A DNA stretch of 64,000 nucleotides from Mycobacterium sp. 1245805.9 (GCF_001672915.1 NZ_LZKR01000070.1:1-64000); one strand, 5' to 3'; counted from the first letter of the stretch, positions 37,449-49,993 are shown. Made by a program: numbers and translations. The notes: a model not told the origin generated them from the sequence alone.

Positions 37449-37517
37449 TCAACAGCTACAGCAACAACAACAACCCGCGAAGCGGCACAGATCGACTGTG
37501 CGACGCGTGGTGAGCAT
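37449..37517 (-). CDS. Polycysteine leader peptide (uORF)
   Basis: A 22-codon ORF: ATG 37517, reading MLTTRRTVDLCRFAGCCCCC then S-C-stop, with seven cysteines in the last 12 residues. It sits 105 bp before the DUF4395-cysA2-sseC2 genes. Leaderless polycysteine uORFs that attenuate cysA2-type operons in response to cysteine are known in mycobacteria (published for M. smegmatis); this is the same arrangement. Ribosome stalling at low cysteine would free the downstream ribosome site. Confidence 0.85.
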   Translation of the reverse strand: MLTTRRTVDLCRFAGCCCCCSC

Positions 37518-37567
37518 GGGCTCGAGGCGGGCTGACACGTCGGCAAGCTTACCCAATGACCTGGCGC

Positions 37568-37984
37568 TCAAGCCAACAGCGGCTGCAGCACCGAGCGCAG
37601 GTCGGCGGGCTTGGGCACGCCGGAGGCCCGGTATCGCTGACGTCCGTCGGCGTCGAAGATCAGCGTGGTGGGCAGCGACAGCACCGAAAACCGCCGGGCC
37701 GTCGCCGGGTCGGCGTCCAGGTCGATCTCGAGGTGGGCCACTTCGCCCATGTCCTGGCAGAGCTGATGCACCACCCGACGGACCCGATCGCACGGCCCGC
37801 ACCACGCGGCGCTGAAATGCACGATGGTCGGCCCGGTGCGAGACAGGCCCAGGCCCGCGGTGTCGGGGTCGTCGCCCCGATCGGCGGCGATCTCGCGGAC
37901 GTGGCCCGAACGGCGCGTGAGCAGCCAGCCGGCGAGGCCTGCCACCAAGACGGCCGCCACGAGCGCGACGACGACGGTAATCAT
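37568..37984 (-). CDS. thiX: Membrane-anchored thioredoxin-like protein ThiX
   Basis: 138 residues. N-terminal signal anchor (VVVALVAAVLVAGLAGWLL) followed by a thioredoxin domain with active site WCGPCDR in HFSAAWCGPCDRVRR. Likely reduces disulfides at the outer face of the membrane. ATG 37984 overlaps the stop of the DUF2993 gene (ATGA). The uORF lies just downstream in the same direction, so the sulfur genes may have their own promoter. Confidence 0.92.
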   Translation of the reverse strand: MITVVVALVAAVLVAGLAGWLLTRRSGHVREIAADRGDDPDTAGLGLSRTGPTIVHFSAAWCGPCDRVRRVVHQLCQDMGEVAHLEIDLDADPATARRFSVLSLPTTLIFDADGRQRYRASGVPKPADLRSVLQPLLA

Positions 37985-38787
37985 GACTGCTTAAACCCAT
38001 CGAGTGCGATCGTTACTCCCTGGGTGACGCCTTCGACGATGATGTCGGACCCGCGGGCGCCCTCGGACGTCGGCGCCACGCCGAACGGAAGCCGCTGATT
38101 GGGCAGCCTGGCGCTGAAGGCGCGCAGGACGGCGTCGCGCTTGGCCTCCGGAACGGGTTGGTTGGCGGTGTCGGGCCCGGTGAGGACACCGGTGGGGGTG
38201 ATGACCAGCGTCGCCGGGTCGTCGGCGGCGATGGAGAGGTCGACCGAGACGCTGACCCGGTGGTCGAAATCGGACGATTTGGGTGTGCCGCTGAACACCA
38301 GGCCGTGGCTGTCGGAGATACCCGAGGCGGTGACGCCGCCGGTGGCGGTGTTGGTCTCCTTGGGGGGCGCCTCGACCATCAGGTCGGTGATGCCCATGTA
38401 CCGGCCGAGGTGGATCGAGTCGATGATGATGCGGCTCTCCAGCCTGCCCACCGGCAGCTTCGCGTCGGGCCTGATCAGCCAGGACGCATAGCTCAGGTCG
38501 ACCGAATACATGGTGGCCTCCAGGGTGGCCTTGCCGACCATCTCGTGATCGATCGCGTTGGCCTTCACTTCCACCTGGCTGTAGTGCCGCCGCATCGCCT
38601 GCGGGATGAAGGGAAAAGCAACGATGGCGACGAACGGGTCGGACCCCAGATTCGCGACCCGGCGCACGCTGGTGGACAGCCGGTATTCGGCATAGATGCT
38701 GGTTCCGTAGTCGGCGGCGACGGCGCCGACGACGATCACGGCCACGGCGACGGCCGCCGCCCCGACGCCGATCAGCACCTTTCGCAT
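37981..38787 (-). CDS. DUF2993 exported/LmeA-like protein (Rv0817c-like)
   Basis: 268 residues. N-terminal hydrophobic anchor (KVLIGVGAAAVAVAVIVVGA) and a DUF2993 domain (QVEVKANAIDHEMVGKATLE; VVASGISDSHGLVFSG-like segments), the family of the mannan-elongation factor LmeA in mycobacteria. Acts outside the membrane, probably in envelope lipid or glycan handling. ATG 38787 chosen by the signal anchor. Overlaps thiX by four bases. Confidence 0.87.
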   Translation of the reverse strand: MRKVLIGVGAAAVAVAVIVVGAVAADYGTSIYAEYRLSTSVRRVANLGSDPFVAIVAFPFIPQAMRRHYSQVEVKANAIDHEMVGKATLEATMYSVDLSYASWLIRPDAKLPVGRLESRIIIDSIHLGRYMGITDLMVEAPPKETNTATGGVTASGISDSHGLVFSGTPKSSDFDHRVSVSVDLSIAADDPATLVITPTGVLTGPDTANQPVPEAKRDAVLRAFSARLPNQRLPFGVAPTSEGARGSDIIVEGVTQGVTIALDGFKQS

Positions 38788-38970
38788 GCGCACATTGTCG
38801 CGTAATACCATGGCCGCCGTGCCGCTGACCGTCTGGTGGCGGGCCTCACAGTGGCGGATACCCTGCACCGAAATGGCAGGTGGCACGTTATCGTTAGATG
38901 ACCTGGCAACCAACGCGTCGTGGCGTTATCGAAATTGGGAGACGCCTTTCCCACGATTTGGAGGGGCTTG

Positions 38971-40667
<1,697 letters not shown>

Positions 40668-40690
40668 CACCAGCCGTGTGGACGGCAAGT

Positions 40691-40712
40691 GTTCACATTG
40701 CATTCATCTCGA
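40691..40712 (+). promoter_or_regulatory. Candidate Pho box upstream of pstS
   Basis: Two 11-bp direct units, GTTCACATTGC and ATTCATCTCGA, at 40691-40701 and 40702-40712. The GTTCAC(C)-N4-(G/A)TTCA spacing is that of actinobacterial PHO boxes bound by PhoP/RegX3. It lies ~110 bp before pstS, whose operon is expected to respond to phosphate. Confidence 0.55.
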
Positions 40713-40825
40713 CCGACTTCTGTGGGTCTCGTCACCGCATATTTTCGCGGTGACTCGGCAACCTCCTTGGGGAAGCGGCCAGCGGCGCCCGCACGCGTCC
40801 CGGAATGCGTCAGAAAGCGAGATCG

Positions 40826-41950
40826 GTGAGGCTCGACAGGCAGGGAAGGGCGCTGACGCGGGTGGCGGTGGCGCTGGCCATTTGCGGTGGAACCCTGACG
40901 GCCTGCCACAGCGACGACAACCACCGCGGCGCTTCGCCCACCACCCTCTCGGGGCCCACCGGTACGGCTGGTTGCGGCGGCAAGAACGGGTTGACGGCGG
41001 AGGGTTCGACCGCTCAACAGAACGCGATGTCGCTGTTCAACCAGGTCTGGGGACAGTACTGCCCGGGCAAGGGCGTGTCGTACAACCCGACCGGGTCGGG
41101 TGCCGGCCGCGAGCAGTTCATCGCGGGCCACGTCGACTTCGCGGGGACGGATTCGCCGCTGGTCGCCGACCAGATCGGCCCGGCCGCCAAACGCTGTGAC
41201 GGAAATCCGGCGTGGGACCTACCGCTCGTCTTCGGCCCGATCGCGTTGGTGTACAACCTGCCCGGCGTGCCGAAGCTGGTCCTCAGCAGTGACGCCCTGG
41301 CCAAGGTGTTCAGCGGCAGGATCACGGTCTGGAACGACCCGATACTGGCGGCGCTCAATCCCGGGGTGCCGCTGCCCGCTACCAAAGTCGTACCGATCTA
41401 CCGGTCGGACTCGTCGGGAACGACCGACAACGTCCAGAAGTATTTGACGGCCGCCGCGCCGCAGAGCTGGACCCGGGGTGTGGGCACCGAGTTCCAGGGC
41501 GGCGTCGGGGAGGGCGCGGCGAAGTCGGCCGGCGTGATCCAGGCCGTGCGGTCCACCCCGGGTGCCATCGGGTACGTCGAGAAGGGCTTTGCCGACCAGG
41601 CCGGTTTGCCGTATGCCCTGATCGACACCGGCAACGGCGTGGTTCCGCTCACCACCGACACCGCCAACAAGGCCATCCAGGCGGCCAACTTCGTGGCCGA
41701 TGGCAACGATCTGGTGCTGGATCTGAACCCGATGTATGCCGCCGAGCAGGCGGGCTCGTACCCGCTGATGCTGGCCACGTACGAGATCGTGTGCTCGAAG
41801 GGCTACGACCCGGATACCGCCGCGGCGATCAAATCGTTCCTCGGCGTGGCCGCGACCAACGGGCAGGCCGGCCTCGCGTCCGCCGGTTATGTTCCGCTGA
41901 CCGATAAGGTCAAGGGGCGATTGGTTACCGCGATCAACGCAATGCAGTGA
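40826..41950 (+). CDS. pstS: Phosphate ABC transporter substrate-binding lipoprotein PstS
   Basis: 374 residues. Signal peptide with lipobox LTAC (lipidated Cys27 from this start), then a periplasmic-binding-protein fold with phosphate contacts in [19 protein letters not shown] and GTDSPL. GTG 40826 gives a normal-length signal; ATG 40805 adds 7 residues. Captures phosphate outside the membrane for the PstCAB channel. First gene of pstS-pstC-pstA-pstB. A PHO-box-like site is at 40691. Confidence 0.94.
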   Translation: MRLDRQGRALTRVAVALAICGGTLTACHSDDNHRGASPTTLSGPTGTAGCGGKNGLTAEGSTAQQNAMSLFNQVWGQYCPGKGVSYNPTGSGAGREQFIAGHVDFAGTDSPLVADQIGPAAKRCDGNPAWDLPLVFGPIALVYNLPGVPKLVLSSDALAKVFSGRITVWNDPILAALNPGVPLPATKVVPIYRSDSSGTTDNVQKYLTAAAPQSWTRGVGTEFQGGVGEGAAKSAGVIQAVRSTPGAIGYVEKGFADQAGLPYALIDTGNGVVPLTTDTANKAIQAANFVADGNDLVLDLNPMYAAEQAGSYPLMLATYEIVCSKGYDPDTAAAIKSFLGVAATNGQAGLASAGYVPLTDKVKGRLVTAINAMQ

Positions 41951-41994
41951 CCGGTGGGCGCAATGAGCGACAGCACACCTGTGACGGGATCACA

Positions 41995-43041
41995 GTGACA
42001 GAGTCTTCGGTGCCGAACCCTTCCGCAGCGGGTTCGGGTGCGGTCGTCGCCGCGCCCTTCCCGGAATCGCCGGTGGTACCGATCAGCCCCTGGGGGCGTG
42101 CCCAGCCGCGCATGGGGGACAGGGTATTCCGTTGGCTCGCCAGGTGTTCGGGCGTTCTCGTCGTCGTTCTGATCGCCGCCATCGGCGGGTTCTTGTTGTT
42201 GCGTGCGATCCCGGCCCTGAAACGCAACCGCGAGAACTTCTTCACCTACGGCGGTAGTTGGGTCACCACCGACACCTCGGCCATGCATTTCGGAATCCCT
42301 GATCTGCTGCAGGTGACCCTGTTGGTCTCGGTGTTCGCCTTGGTCCTGGCCATGCCGATCGCCTTGGGCGTGGCGCTGTTCATCACCCAGTACGCGCCGC
42401 GGCGGCTCGCCGGACCGCTGGCCTACGCGGTCGACCTGCTCGCCGCGGTTCCCTCGATCGTTTACGGCGTGTGGGGCCTGTACGTCCTGGCGCCGCAGCT
42501 TCGACCGGTCGCCACCTGGCTGAATCACAGCCTCGGCTGGTGTTTCCTGTTCGCCACCGGCAACGCGTCGGTTGCGGGCGGCGGCACCATCTTCACGGGT
42601 GGGATCGTCTTGGCGGTGATGATTTTGCCGATCATCACCGCGGTCACCCGGGAAGTGTTCGTTCAGACGCCGCACGAGGAGATCGAGGCGGCGCTGGCGC
42701 TCGGCGCCACGCGTTGGGAAGTGGTCAAGACGACGGTCCTGCCGTTCGGGCGATCCGGATACGTCAGCGGCGCGATGCTGGGCCTGGGCCGCGCCCTCGG
42801 CGAGACGGTCGCGCTGCTGATCATCTTGCGGGGCACCCAGGCGGCATTCGGGTGGTCGCTGTTCGACGGCGGCTCGACCTTCGCGACCAAGATCGCCGGC
42901 GCGGCAGCGGAATTCGATGACCGGTACAAGGCCGGCGCCTACATCGCCGCGGGGCTGGTCCTGTTCGTGCTCACCTTCCTGGTAGACACCATGGCCCGCG
43001 GCGCTGTCGCCGGCGCCCGCAGCCGCAGGGGCCGCCGATGA
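41995..43041 (+). CDS. pstC: Phosphate ABC transporter permease PstC
   Basis: 348 residues, six or so membrane helices ([40 protein letters not shown]) and the permease EAA-type loop [23 protein letters not shown] 41995 (next TESSVP) is preferred; GTG 41947 overlapping the pstS stop would add 16 residues. Its stop overlaps the pstA ATG by 4 bp. Confidence 0.94.
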   Translation: MTESSVPNPSAAGSGAVVAAPFPESPVVPISPWGRAQPRMGDRVFRWLARCSGVLVVVLIAAIGGFLLLRAIPALKRNRENFFTYGGSWVTTDTSAMHFGIPDLLQVTLLVSVFALVLAMPIALGVALFITQYAPRRLAGPLAYAVDLLAAVPSIVYGVWGLYVLAPQLRPVATWLNHSLGWCFLFATGNASVAGGGTIFTGGIVLAVMILPIITAVTREVFVQTPHEEIEAALALGATRWEVVKTTVLPFGRSGYVSGAMLGLGRALGETVALLIILRGTQAAFGWSLFDGGSTFATKIAGAAAEFDDRYKAGAYIAAGLVLFVLTFLVDTMARGAVAGARSRRGRR

Positions 43042-43952
43042 CCTCGATGCTCGATCGTCCGCTCAAGGCGCGGGCCCTGTCCGGGCTCGGCCGTCGCCGC
43101 CGGGTCGCGAACAACGCCGCGACCGTGTTGGTGACGCTGTCGATGGTGATCGCCGTGATCCCGTTGCTGTTGGTGCTGTACTCGGTAATCGCCAAGGGAC
43201 TCAAGGCAATCGCATCGACGGCGTGGTGGACGCACTCCCAAGCCGGTATGACGGCATTCGTCGCGGGCGGTGGCGCCTACCACGCGATCGTGGGAACGCT
43301 GCTGCAGGGATTGGTGTGCGCCCTCATTTCGGTGCCGATCGGCATCATGCTGGCGATCTATCTGGTCGAATACGGCGGCGGCACACCTCTGGGCAGGCTG
43401 GCGTCGTTCATGGTCGACATGCTGTCCGGCGTGCCTTCGATCGTGGCGGCGTCGTTCATTTACGCGCTGTGGGTGTCGACGCTGGGGCTGCCCCGGTCCC
43501 AGTTCGCGGTGTCGCTGGCGTTGGTCTTGTTGATGCTGCCGGTGATCGTGCGGGCCACCGAGGAGATGCTGCGGATCGTTCCGGTGGATCTGCGGGAGGC
43601 CAGCTACGCACTGGGCATCCCGAAGTGGAAAACCATTGCCAGCGTCGTGATTCCCACCGGGCTGTCCGGCATCATCACCGGGATAATGCTGGCGGTGGCC
43701 AGGGTGCTGGGCGAGACGGCGCCCCTGCTGATCCTCGTCGGTTATTCGCAGTCGATGAACTTCGACATATTTCACGGGTTCATGGGATCGCTGCCCGGGA
43801 TGATGTACGACCAGACGGCGGCGGGCGCGGGCGTCAACCCGGTGCCCACGGATCGGTTGTGGGGTGCGGCGCTAACCCTCATTCTGGTCATCGCGGTCAT
43901 CAATGTCGGGGCCAGGGTGATCGCGAAATTCTATGCCCCCAGGAAGTCGTAG
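43038..43952 (+). CDS. pstA: Phosphate ABC transporter permease PstA
   Basis: 304 residues. Multi-pass permease with EAA loop [20 protein letters not shown] and helix [23 protein letters not shown] 43038 overlaps pstC. Forms the membrane channel with PstC; followed 12 bp later by pstB. Confidence 0.94.
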   Translation: MTSMLDRPLKARALSGLGRRRRVANNAATVLVTLSMVIAVIPLLLVLYSVIAKGLKAIASTAWWTHSQAGMTAFVAGGGAYHAIVGTLLQGLVCALISVPIGIMLAIYLVEYGGGTPLGRLASFMVDMLSGVPSIVAASFIYALWVSTLGLPRSQFAVSLALVLLMLPVIVRATEEMLRIVPVDLREASYALGIPKWKTIASVVIPTGLSGIITGIMLAVARVLGETAPLLILVGYSQSMNFDIFHGFMGSLPGMMYDQTAAGAGVNPVPTDRLWGAALTLILVIAVINVGARVIAKFYAPRKS

Positions 43953-43964
43953 GCAGGAGCACTA

Positions 43965-44741
43965 GTGGCCAAGCGGTTGGACCTCAAGTCCATCAACATC
44001 TACTACGGGTCGTTCAAGGCGGTCGCGGATGTGACGATGTCGATCCTGCCGCGTAGCGTGACCGCGTTCATCGGTTCGTCGGGCTGCGGCAAGACGACCG
44101 TGCTGCGCACGTTGAACCGGATGCATGAGGTGATCCCCGGCGCGCGCGTCGAGGGCAGCGTGCTCCTCGACGATCAAGACATCTACGCCCCGGGTGTCGA
44201 CCCGGTCGGGGTGCGCCGGGCGATCGGTATGGTGTTCCAACGGCCGAATCCGTTCCCCGCCATGTCGATTCGCGACAACGTGGTCGCCGGCCTGAAACTG
44301 CAGGGCGTACGCAATCGCAAGTTGCTCGACGAGACGGCCGAACACTCGCTGCGCGGGGCGAACCTGTGGGAAGAGGTCAAGGATCGGTTGGACAGGCCCG
44401 GCGGTGGATTATCCGGTGGCCAGCAGCAGCGCCTGTGCATCGCGCGCGCCATCGCCGTGCAGCCCGATGTGTTGCTCATGGACGAGCCGTGCTCGGCGCT
44501 GGACCCGATCTCGACGCTGGCCATCGAAGAACTGATCAGCGAGTTGAAGCAGGACTACACCATCGTGATCGTGACGCACAACATGCAGCAGGCCGCCCGG
44601 GTAAGCGACCAGACGGCGTTCTTCAACCTGGAAGCCACCGGAAAGCCCGGCCGGCTGATCGAAGTCGACGACACCGAGAAGATCTTCTCCAACCCGACGC
44701 AGAAGGCGACCGAGGACTACATCTCCGGCCGCTTCGGCTAG
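43965..44741 (+). CDS. pstB: Phosphate ABC transporter ATPase PstB (PhoT)
   Basis: 258 residues. Walker [10 protein letters not shown] (from residue 38), signature LSGGQ (149-153), Walker B LLMDEP with Glu174, and the H-loop in [11 protein letters not shown]. Energises PstCA. Its 3' end overlaps the convergent phoU gene by four bases. Matches Rv0820 (phoT) by position. Confidence 0.96.
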   Translation: MAKRLDLKSINIYYGSFKAVADVTMSILPRSVTAFIGSSGCGKTTVLRTLNRMHEVIPGARVEGSVLLDDQDIYAPGVDPVGVRRAIGMVFQRPNPFPAMSIRDNVVAGLKLQGVRNRKLLDETAEHSLRGANLWEEVKDRLDRPGGGLSGGQQQRLCIARAIAVQPDVLLMDEPCSALDPISTLAIEELISELKQDYTIVIVTHNMQQAARVSDQTAFFNLEATGKPGRLIEVDDTEKIFSNPTQKATEDYISGRFG

Positions 44742-45406
44742 TGCGAAGCCGGTTTGGTCTCGTCCTCGGGAAGATGCCCGGTCGCTTGGAAGATGACGCG
44801 CCTGGCCACTTCCACGGCGTGGTCGGCGAAGCGCTCGTAGAAGCGGCCGAGCAACGTCACGTCCACGGCGGCGGCGACGCCGTGCTTCCACTCCCGGTCC
44901 ATCAGCACCGAAAACAAATGCCGGTGCAGATCGTCCATGGCGTCGTCTTCCTCGCGGATCCGGGCGGCCTTTTCCGGGTCGCGTGACAACACCACCTCTT
45001 GCGCGTTGCTGCCCAATTCGACTGCGACCCTGCCCATTTCGGCGAAGTATCCGTTGACCTCTTCGGGCAGCGCGTGCTGGGGATGGCGCCGACGCGCGAT
45101 CTTGGCCACGTGCAGGGCCAGGGCGCCCATCCGGTCGATATCCGCCACCATCTGGATGGCGCTGACGATGGACCGCAGATCGCCGGCGACCGGTGCCTGC
45201 AGCGCCAGCAGCACAAACGCGCTTTCCTCAGCCTGGGCACTGAGCGTCGCGATCTTCTCGTGGTCGGAAATCACCTGTTCGGCCAGCACCAGATCCGCCT
45301 GTAGCAGGGCCTGGGTGGCCTGCTCCATCGCGATCCCCGCCAGCCCGCACATCTCGCCCAGCCGCTCGGATAACTCGGTGAGCTGCTCGTGGTAGGCCGT
45401 CCGCAT
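44738..45406 (-). CDS. phoU: Phosphate-signalling protein PhoU (PhoY2)
   Basis: 222 residues, all-helical with two PhoU repeats ([40 protein letters not shown] with a metal-type cluster [11 protein letters not shown]). It links Pst transport state to the SenX3-RegX3 sensor pair and affects persistence in mycobacteria. ATG 45406 (MRTAYHEQL) is the usual N-terminus; ten more codons upstream are not conserved. Convergent with pstB. Confidence 0.94.
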   Translation of the reverse strand: MRTAYHEQLTELSERLGEMCGLAGIAMEQATQALLQADLVLAEQVISDHEKIATLSAQAEESAFVLLALQAPVAGDLRSIVSAIQMVADIDRMGALALHVAKIARRRHPQHALPEEVNGYFAEMGRVAVELGSNAQEVVLSRDPEKAARIREEDDAMDDLHRHLFSVLMDREWKHGVAAAVDVTLLGRFYERFADHAVEVARRVIFQATGHLPEDETKPASH

Positions 45407-45464
45407 GCTGCCAAGCCTACGTTCTCGATGCCGCAAACGGGTGACGCGCTGGCGCCAAAATTCT

Positions 45465-47561
45465 TTACTCGCAGGTGGTGTCGGCCGCGTTGGTGACCGT
45501 CAGGTCGTCGGGCAGCTTGGTCGGGGTGTTGCCGGACCCGCGTTCGATCTGCATGCTGATCGACGAGCCGCTGGGCGCGGGCGTGGCGACCGAGTTGAAG
45601 TCCGGCCCCAGCACCACCTGGATGACCTGCCCGTAGCCCGAAACCCGCTGGACCTTCGCGTTGGCGAACGACGAGGCAACCGTCGCGGCGGCCTGCTCGT
45701 TGCCGGGCGAGAACAACACGGTCGTCGTGTTCACCGAACTGGGATAGTCATCCGGTGTCATGACGTTGAAGCCGTTCCGCTTCAGCTGGCTGGTCGCGGT
45801 GGCGGCCAACCCGCTCTGCGTGGTCGCGTTGGACACCCGGACGGTGACGTCTTGCGGCGCGGCCGTCGTCACCTGCTGGTGTTGGGCCTCCGGGGCCGCG
45901 GTGGGGCTGGGCGCCTTCTTGGTGGTGGGCGCCTTGGTCGGCGACCCCGGGGTGGCCGAACTCTTCCCCAAATTCAGTGCGTTCTGGTCGTTTTCCTCGG
46001 GCAGGGGATCGTCGTTGATGATCGCGTCGAACAGCGCACGCATGTCGGCCATCCGCGGGGGCTCGTCGCCGTTCTGGTCCGTCACGCCGGTGGGCACGGT
46101 GACAAACGTCATGTGCCCGGCCGCCATCCCCTGCAGTGACTGACCGAGCTGGACCAGGTCCTTGGTCTGGACGTTGTCGACGTAGGTGTCGTTGATGACC
46201 ATGTTGACGACGTTGTTGAGCTTGTTGAGGTCGAGCAAGGTGTCCTCGGAGATCAGCGACCGCAACAGCGATGACAGGAACAGCTGTTGGCGCTTGATGC
46301 GGCCGTAGTCACCGTTGGTTTCGGTGGTGACCTGGCGGGCTCGCACGTAGTTGAGCGCGGTCGGCCCGTCGAGCACCTGGCGTCCCGCGTGTTCGAGGAC
46401 GGTGCCCAGTTCGTAGTCGTGTATCGGTGTGCTGCTGCACACTTCGATTCCGCCGAGAGCATCGACCATCTTCGCGAAGCCGGCGAAGTCGACGGCAATG
46501 AATCGGTTGATGTTCAACCCGGACAGCTTCTGGATTTCCTTGACCAGACATTTAGGGCCGCCGAACGAGAAGGTCGAGTTCAGCTTGGTCTCGGTGTAGA
46601 CCATCTTGGGACCCGTGGTCTTGGTCTTGGGGTCGTAGATGGGTCCGTACTTGCCGGTTTCGGGGTTCCACGCCTCGCATTGGATCGGGGTGATCGCGAG
46701 GTCGCGGGGGAACGACACCGCCACAACGCGTTTGCGGTTGGCGGGGATGTTGACCAGCATCACGGTGTCCGACCGCGCCCCGCCGGCCTCGTCGGTGTCC
46801 CCGGCGCCCATGTTGGCGTTCTCCCCGGAGCGGGAGTCCATCCCGACGATCAAGAAGTCTTCGTCGCCGTACTGGCCACTGGGATCGCGGATGTCGCTCG
46901 AGTTCTGGTCGAGTGCGTTGACGATGTTGAGGCGGTTGTTCTTCGACGCGCTCCACTGCCACGCCCCACCGGTCAGGACCAGAGCCAGCACGGCCGAAAA
47001 TGCCGCCATCGAGCGCGCCGCGACCATGATCGGGCGCCGCCGTCGCTTGGTCTTCGGCTCGCGCTTCCCGGTCCGCGGCTCGGGGGCCGGGCCGCCCTCG
47101 GGCTCGTCGGGTTCGAACTCGTCGTAGTCGGCGTAGTCGGCGGCCTCGAGGTCGGGCAGCTCCGAAGGGGGGTCGACCAGATAGGCCGGGGTGTCGATCA
47201 CCTGCGTTTCCTGCAGGTCGACCGGCAGGTCGGAGTCGGCCTCGGGAATTTCGTCGTCGGACGCGACGCGGTGGCGACTGGGCCGGGCGGTGCTCGGGGC
47301 CCCGACTTTGGCGATCAGGTCGGCGACGGTGAGCCCGCCGTCGGTGTGACACCCGCCCTGGTCGGTCTCGTCGGCCGGCGGCTCGACAGGCTCGGCGGCC
47401 TCAACGGGCTCGGCGGGCTCGTCCGGTGCCGGCTCGGCCAGCCAGCGGTGGACGCTGTGATCGGCCGGCGGTTGCGCGAATCGCTCCCATGGGGCGGCTC
47501 CCAGCGTCGGCCCTGGGACGCGCCGATGGCCACGAGTGGCGTCAGTGCCGCCATCACCCAT
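45465..47561 (-). CDS. LCP-family (LytR-CpsA-Psr) cell-wall protein with LytR_C domain
   Basis: 698 residues: a long acidic, Pro/Glu-rich cytoplasmic head (~1-165), a basic stop and one membrane helix (~178-203), the LCP domain ([32 protein letters not shown] with catalytic-type Arg/Asp), and a C-terminal LytR_C domain ([20 protein letters not shown]). LCP enzymes attach arabinogalactan to peptidoglycan; this Rv0822c-like member is of unproven activity. A Pro/Thr/Lys linker joins the two outer domains. ATG 47561. Confidence 0.93.
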   Translation of the reverse strand: MGDGGTDATRGHRRVPGPTLGAAPWERFAQPPADHSVHRWLAEPAPDEPAEPVEAAEPVEPPADETDQGGCHTDGGLTVADLIAKVGAPSTARPSRHRVASDDEIPEADSDLPVDLQETQVIDTPAYLVDPPSELPDLEAADYADYDEFEPDEPEGGPAPEPRTGKREPKTKRRRRPIMVAARSMAAFSAVLALVLTGGAWQWSASKNNRLNIVNALDQNSSDIRDPSGQYGDEDFLIVGMDSRSGENANMGAGDTDEAGGARSDTVMLVNIPANRKRVVAVSFPRDLAITPIQCEAWNPETGKYGPIYDPKTKTTGPKMVYTETKLNSTFSFGGPKCLVKEIQKLSGLNINRFIAVDFAGFAKMVDALGGIEVCSSTPIHDYELGTVLEHAGRQVLDGPTALNYVRARQVTTETNGDYGRIKRQQLFLSSLLRSLISEDTLLDLNKLNNVVNMVINDTYVDNVQTKDLVQLGQSLQGMAAGHMTFVTVPTGVTDQNGDEPPRMADMRALFDAIINDDPLPEENDQNALNLGKSSATPGSPTKAPTTKKAPSPTAAPEAQHQQVTTAAPQDVTVRVSNATTQSGLAATATSQLKRNGFNVMTPDDYPSSVNTTTVLFSPGNEQAAATVASSFANAKVQRVSGYGQVIQVVLGPDFNSVATPAPSGSSISMQIERGSGNTPTKLPDDLTVTNAADTTCE

Positions 47562-47765
47562 GTCCTACCGGCCTCCAAAACTCTGGTGCAACTCCCATGC
47601 GACGCCGGGGCTAGCCATCAGCGCCGCGGCCGCGCCACCCTTTGGTCGCGCAGTGTTCTCGCGCTCCCGCGGCGGCACGCAACCGACCCCCACCGAAGCG
47701 CAATGCAGCAAGGTCCACATCGTACTGAGTTATCGGCGCGGACGCGATTTCGAGCTTGTTAACGC

Positions 47766-48899
47766 TTAGCCACCCGAGTGCATCACGTCCGCCCCCGCGG
47801 GCACCGTGCAGTCGTCCGGGTCGGCCAACCAGCCCTCGGGAAGGGCCACCCGGGCGGGTGAACCTTGCCGGCCACGGGGGCCGCTCGCGGCGTCCGGAAA
47901 CGGGACGGAACGGTCCAGCCGGTCGAGCAGAGTGTCGAGCTCATCCAGCGTCGTCACCATCGCCAGCGCCCGGCGCAACTCCGATCCGGCGGGAAAACCA
48001 TGCAGGTACCAGGCGATGTGCTTGCGGATGTCGCGCATGCCCTTGTCCTCGCCGAAATGCGCGGCCAGCAGCCGGCCGTGCCGGCGCACGATGTCGGCGA
48101 CCTCGCCCAGCGTGGGCGGCGTCGGGGCCGGGCTGCCGGTGAACGCGGCCGACAACTCGGCGAACAGCCAGGGCCGGCCCAGGCAGCCGCGGCCGATGAC
48201 GACGCCGTCGCATCCCGTGCTGGCCATCATCGCCAGCGCGTCGCTGGCGTCGTAGATGTCGCCGTTGCCGAGCACCGGGATGGTCCGCACCTGCTGCTTG
48301 AGCTGGGCGATCTGCTCCCAGTCGGCGGTTCCCGAGTAGCGCTGCGCCGCCGTGCGGGCGCGCAGCGCGACCGCCGCCGCGCCCTCGGCCTCGGCGATGC
48401 GCCCGGCATCCAGGTGGGTGTGGTGCTCGTCGTCAATACCGATGCGGAACTTCACGGTCACCGGTATGCGGGTGCCCTCGGTGGCCCGCACGGCCGCGGC
48501 GACGATCTGACCGAACAGCCGCCGCTTGAACGGCAGCGCCGCCCCCCCGCCGCGCTTGGTGACCTTGGGCACCGGGCAGCCGAAATTCATGTCGATGTGG
48601 TCGGCCAGGCCTTCGTCCGCGATCATCCTGGCGGCCGCGTAGGTGGTCGCCGGGTCGACGGTGTAGAGCTGCAGCGAGCGTGGCGACTCGTCGGGCGCGA
48701 ACGTCGTCATGTGCATCGTGACGGGATGCCGCTCGACCAGCGCGCGAGCGGTCACCATCTCGCAGACGTAGAGCCCGCTGACCGTGCCGACCTTGGCTAG
48801 CTCCAGCTCCCGGCACAGCGTCCGGAACGCGACGTTGGTCACGCCCGCCATCGGGGCCAGCACCACCGGGCTGGCGAGCGTGATCGGACCGATACGCAC
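47766..48899 (-). CDS. dus: tRNA-dihydrouridine synthase (DusB/NifR3-like)
   Basis: 377 residues, FMN TIM barrel. Opening PVVLAPMAGVTNVAFRTLCR; catalytic Cys108 in DMNFGCPVPKVTKRGGG; FMN-binding VKFRIGID and GNGDIYDASDA. Reduces specific uridines in tRNA. GTG 48899 start. It lies 16 bp after desA1 on the minus strand, probably co-transcribed. Confidence 0.94.
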   Translation of the reverse strand: MRIGPITLASPVVLAPMAGVTNVAFRTLCRELELAKVGTVSGLYVCEMVTARALVERHPVTMHMTTFAPDESPRSLQLYTVDPATTYAAARMIADEGLADHIDMNFGCPVPKVTKRGGGAALPFKRRLFGQIVAAAVRATEGTRIPVTVKFRIGIDDEHHTHLDAGRIAEAEGAAAVALRARTAAQRYSGTADWEQIAQLKQQVRTIPVLGNGDIYDASDALAMMASTGCDGVVIGRGCLGRPWLFAELSAAFTGSPAPTPPTLGEVADIVRRHGRLLAAHFGEDKGMRDIRKHIAWYLHGFPAGSELRRALAMVTTLDELDTLLDRLDRSVPFPDAASGPRGRQGSPARVALPEGWLADPDDCTVPAGADVMHSGG

Positions 48900-48915
48900 G
48901 GCAGCTACCGAAGGC

Positions 48916-49932
48916 TCACCGGCGACTCATGGCGAGTTTGCCGGCGGTCTTGTGCAGCTCGTAGGCGGTGGTCTTCTTGCCGGTACGGGCTTCGCGGTCG
49001 AGCTGGCGCTGCTTGGACACCTCGAACCTGTCGCAGGACGCCTCGAGTTCCTTGATCAGCACGCCGAGGTCGTCGCGCAATTCGGCCGCCTCGCCGGTGA
49101 AGTCCTCGCGCTCGAAGATGCGCCACTTCTTCAAAATCGGCATGACGACCTCGTCGAGGTGGATCCGCGGGTCGTAGACGCCGCCCATGGCGATGATCAC
49201 GGCCTTGCGCCGGAACTCGGGCACCTGGAAGCCGGGCATCTGGAAGTGCCGCAGGATCAGGTGCAGCGCCTTCATCGCCGTGTTGGGGGCCAGCTCGAAC
49301 GCGGCCTCGCTGACGTCGCGATAGAAGATCATGTGCAAGTTCTCGTCGGCCGAGATCTTGGCCATCAGCTGCTCGGCGACGGGGTCGTTGCAGGCCTTGC
49401 CGGTGTTGCGGTGCGAAATCCTGGTGGCCAGTTCCTGGAAACTGACGTACAAGACGGAGTGGGTGAGGGTTTCGGCGAAGTACTCGCCCTGGTGGTTCTG
49501 GCCCGGGCTGAAGCCCCGGTTGACCACCTCGAGGCGCAGCAGCTCCAGCTCGACGGGGTCGACTGCGCGGGTCACCACGAGGTAGTCGCGCAGCGCGATG
49601 CCGTGCCGGTTCTCCTCGGCGGTCCACCGGTTGACCCACTGCCCCCAGGCGCCGTCCATGCCCATGTTCATCGCGATCTCGCGGTGGTAGGACGGCAGGT
49701 TGTCCTCGGTGACCAGGTTCTGAACCATCGCCACCTGCGCGACATCGGATAGCTTGCTCTGCTCGGGGTGCCAGTCCTGTCCGCCGAGCGCGTAGTAGTT
49801 CTTGCCGTCCGACCACGGAATGTAGTCGTGTGGGTTCCAGGGCTTGTGCACGCTCAGATGCCGGTTCAGGTATTTCTCCACGACCGGTTCGAGTTCATGC
49901 AAAAGCTGTAAGTCAGTCAGCTCCGCTGACAT
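48916..49932 (-). CDS. desA1: Acyl-ACP desaturase DesA1
   Basis: 338 residues, exactly the length I expect for DesA1 (Rv0824c). Di-iron ligands: EENRHG at 106-111 and DENLH at 196-200, plus E76 and H83 in TEDNLPSYH. It introduces a double bond in mycolic-acid precursors. ATG 49932 start; the upstream frame is not conserved. Two 20-bp direct repeats lie just upstream (49946-49993). Confidence 0.96.
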   Translation of the reverse strand: MSAELTDLQLLHELEPVVEKYLNRHLSVHKPWNPHDYIPWSDGKNYYALGGQDWHPEQSKLSDVAQVAMVQNLVTEDNLPSYHREIAMNMGMDGAWGQWVNRWTAEENRHGIALRDYLVVTRAVDPVELELLRLEVVNRGFSPGQNHQGEYFAETLTHSVLYVSFQELATRISHRNTGKACNDPVAEQLMAKISADENLHMIFYRDVSEAAFELAPNTAMKALHLILRHFQMPGFQVPEFRRKAVIIAMGGVYDPRIHLDEVVMPILKKWRIFEREDFTGEAAELRDDLGVLIKELEASCDRFEVSKQRQLDREARTGKKTTAYELHKTAGKLAMSRR

Positions 49933-49945
49933 GGCCCCTCCAGTT

Positions 49946-49993
49946 ATCTGTGTCTGCGGGTAGCAGTCAATATATCTGTGTCCCCCGGTAGCA
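49946..49993. promoter_or_regulatory. Two direct repeats upstream of desA1 (candidate operator)
   Basis: ATCTGTGTCTGCGGGTAGCA at 49946-49965 and ATCTGTGTCCCCCGGTAGCA at 49974-49993 differ at two positions, 28 bp apart, starting 14 bp upstream of the desA1 start. Spacing suits a regulator binding two faces; the desaturase regulator MadR or the TetR at 50098 are candidates (inference). Confidence 0.6.

Noticed and set aside
45465..47561. Acidic N-terminal head of the LCP protein as a separate gene
   Set aside because: The frame is continuous and the domain order (cytoplasmic head, membrane helix, LCP, LytR_C) is normal for the mycobacterial family.
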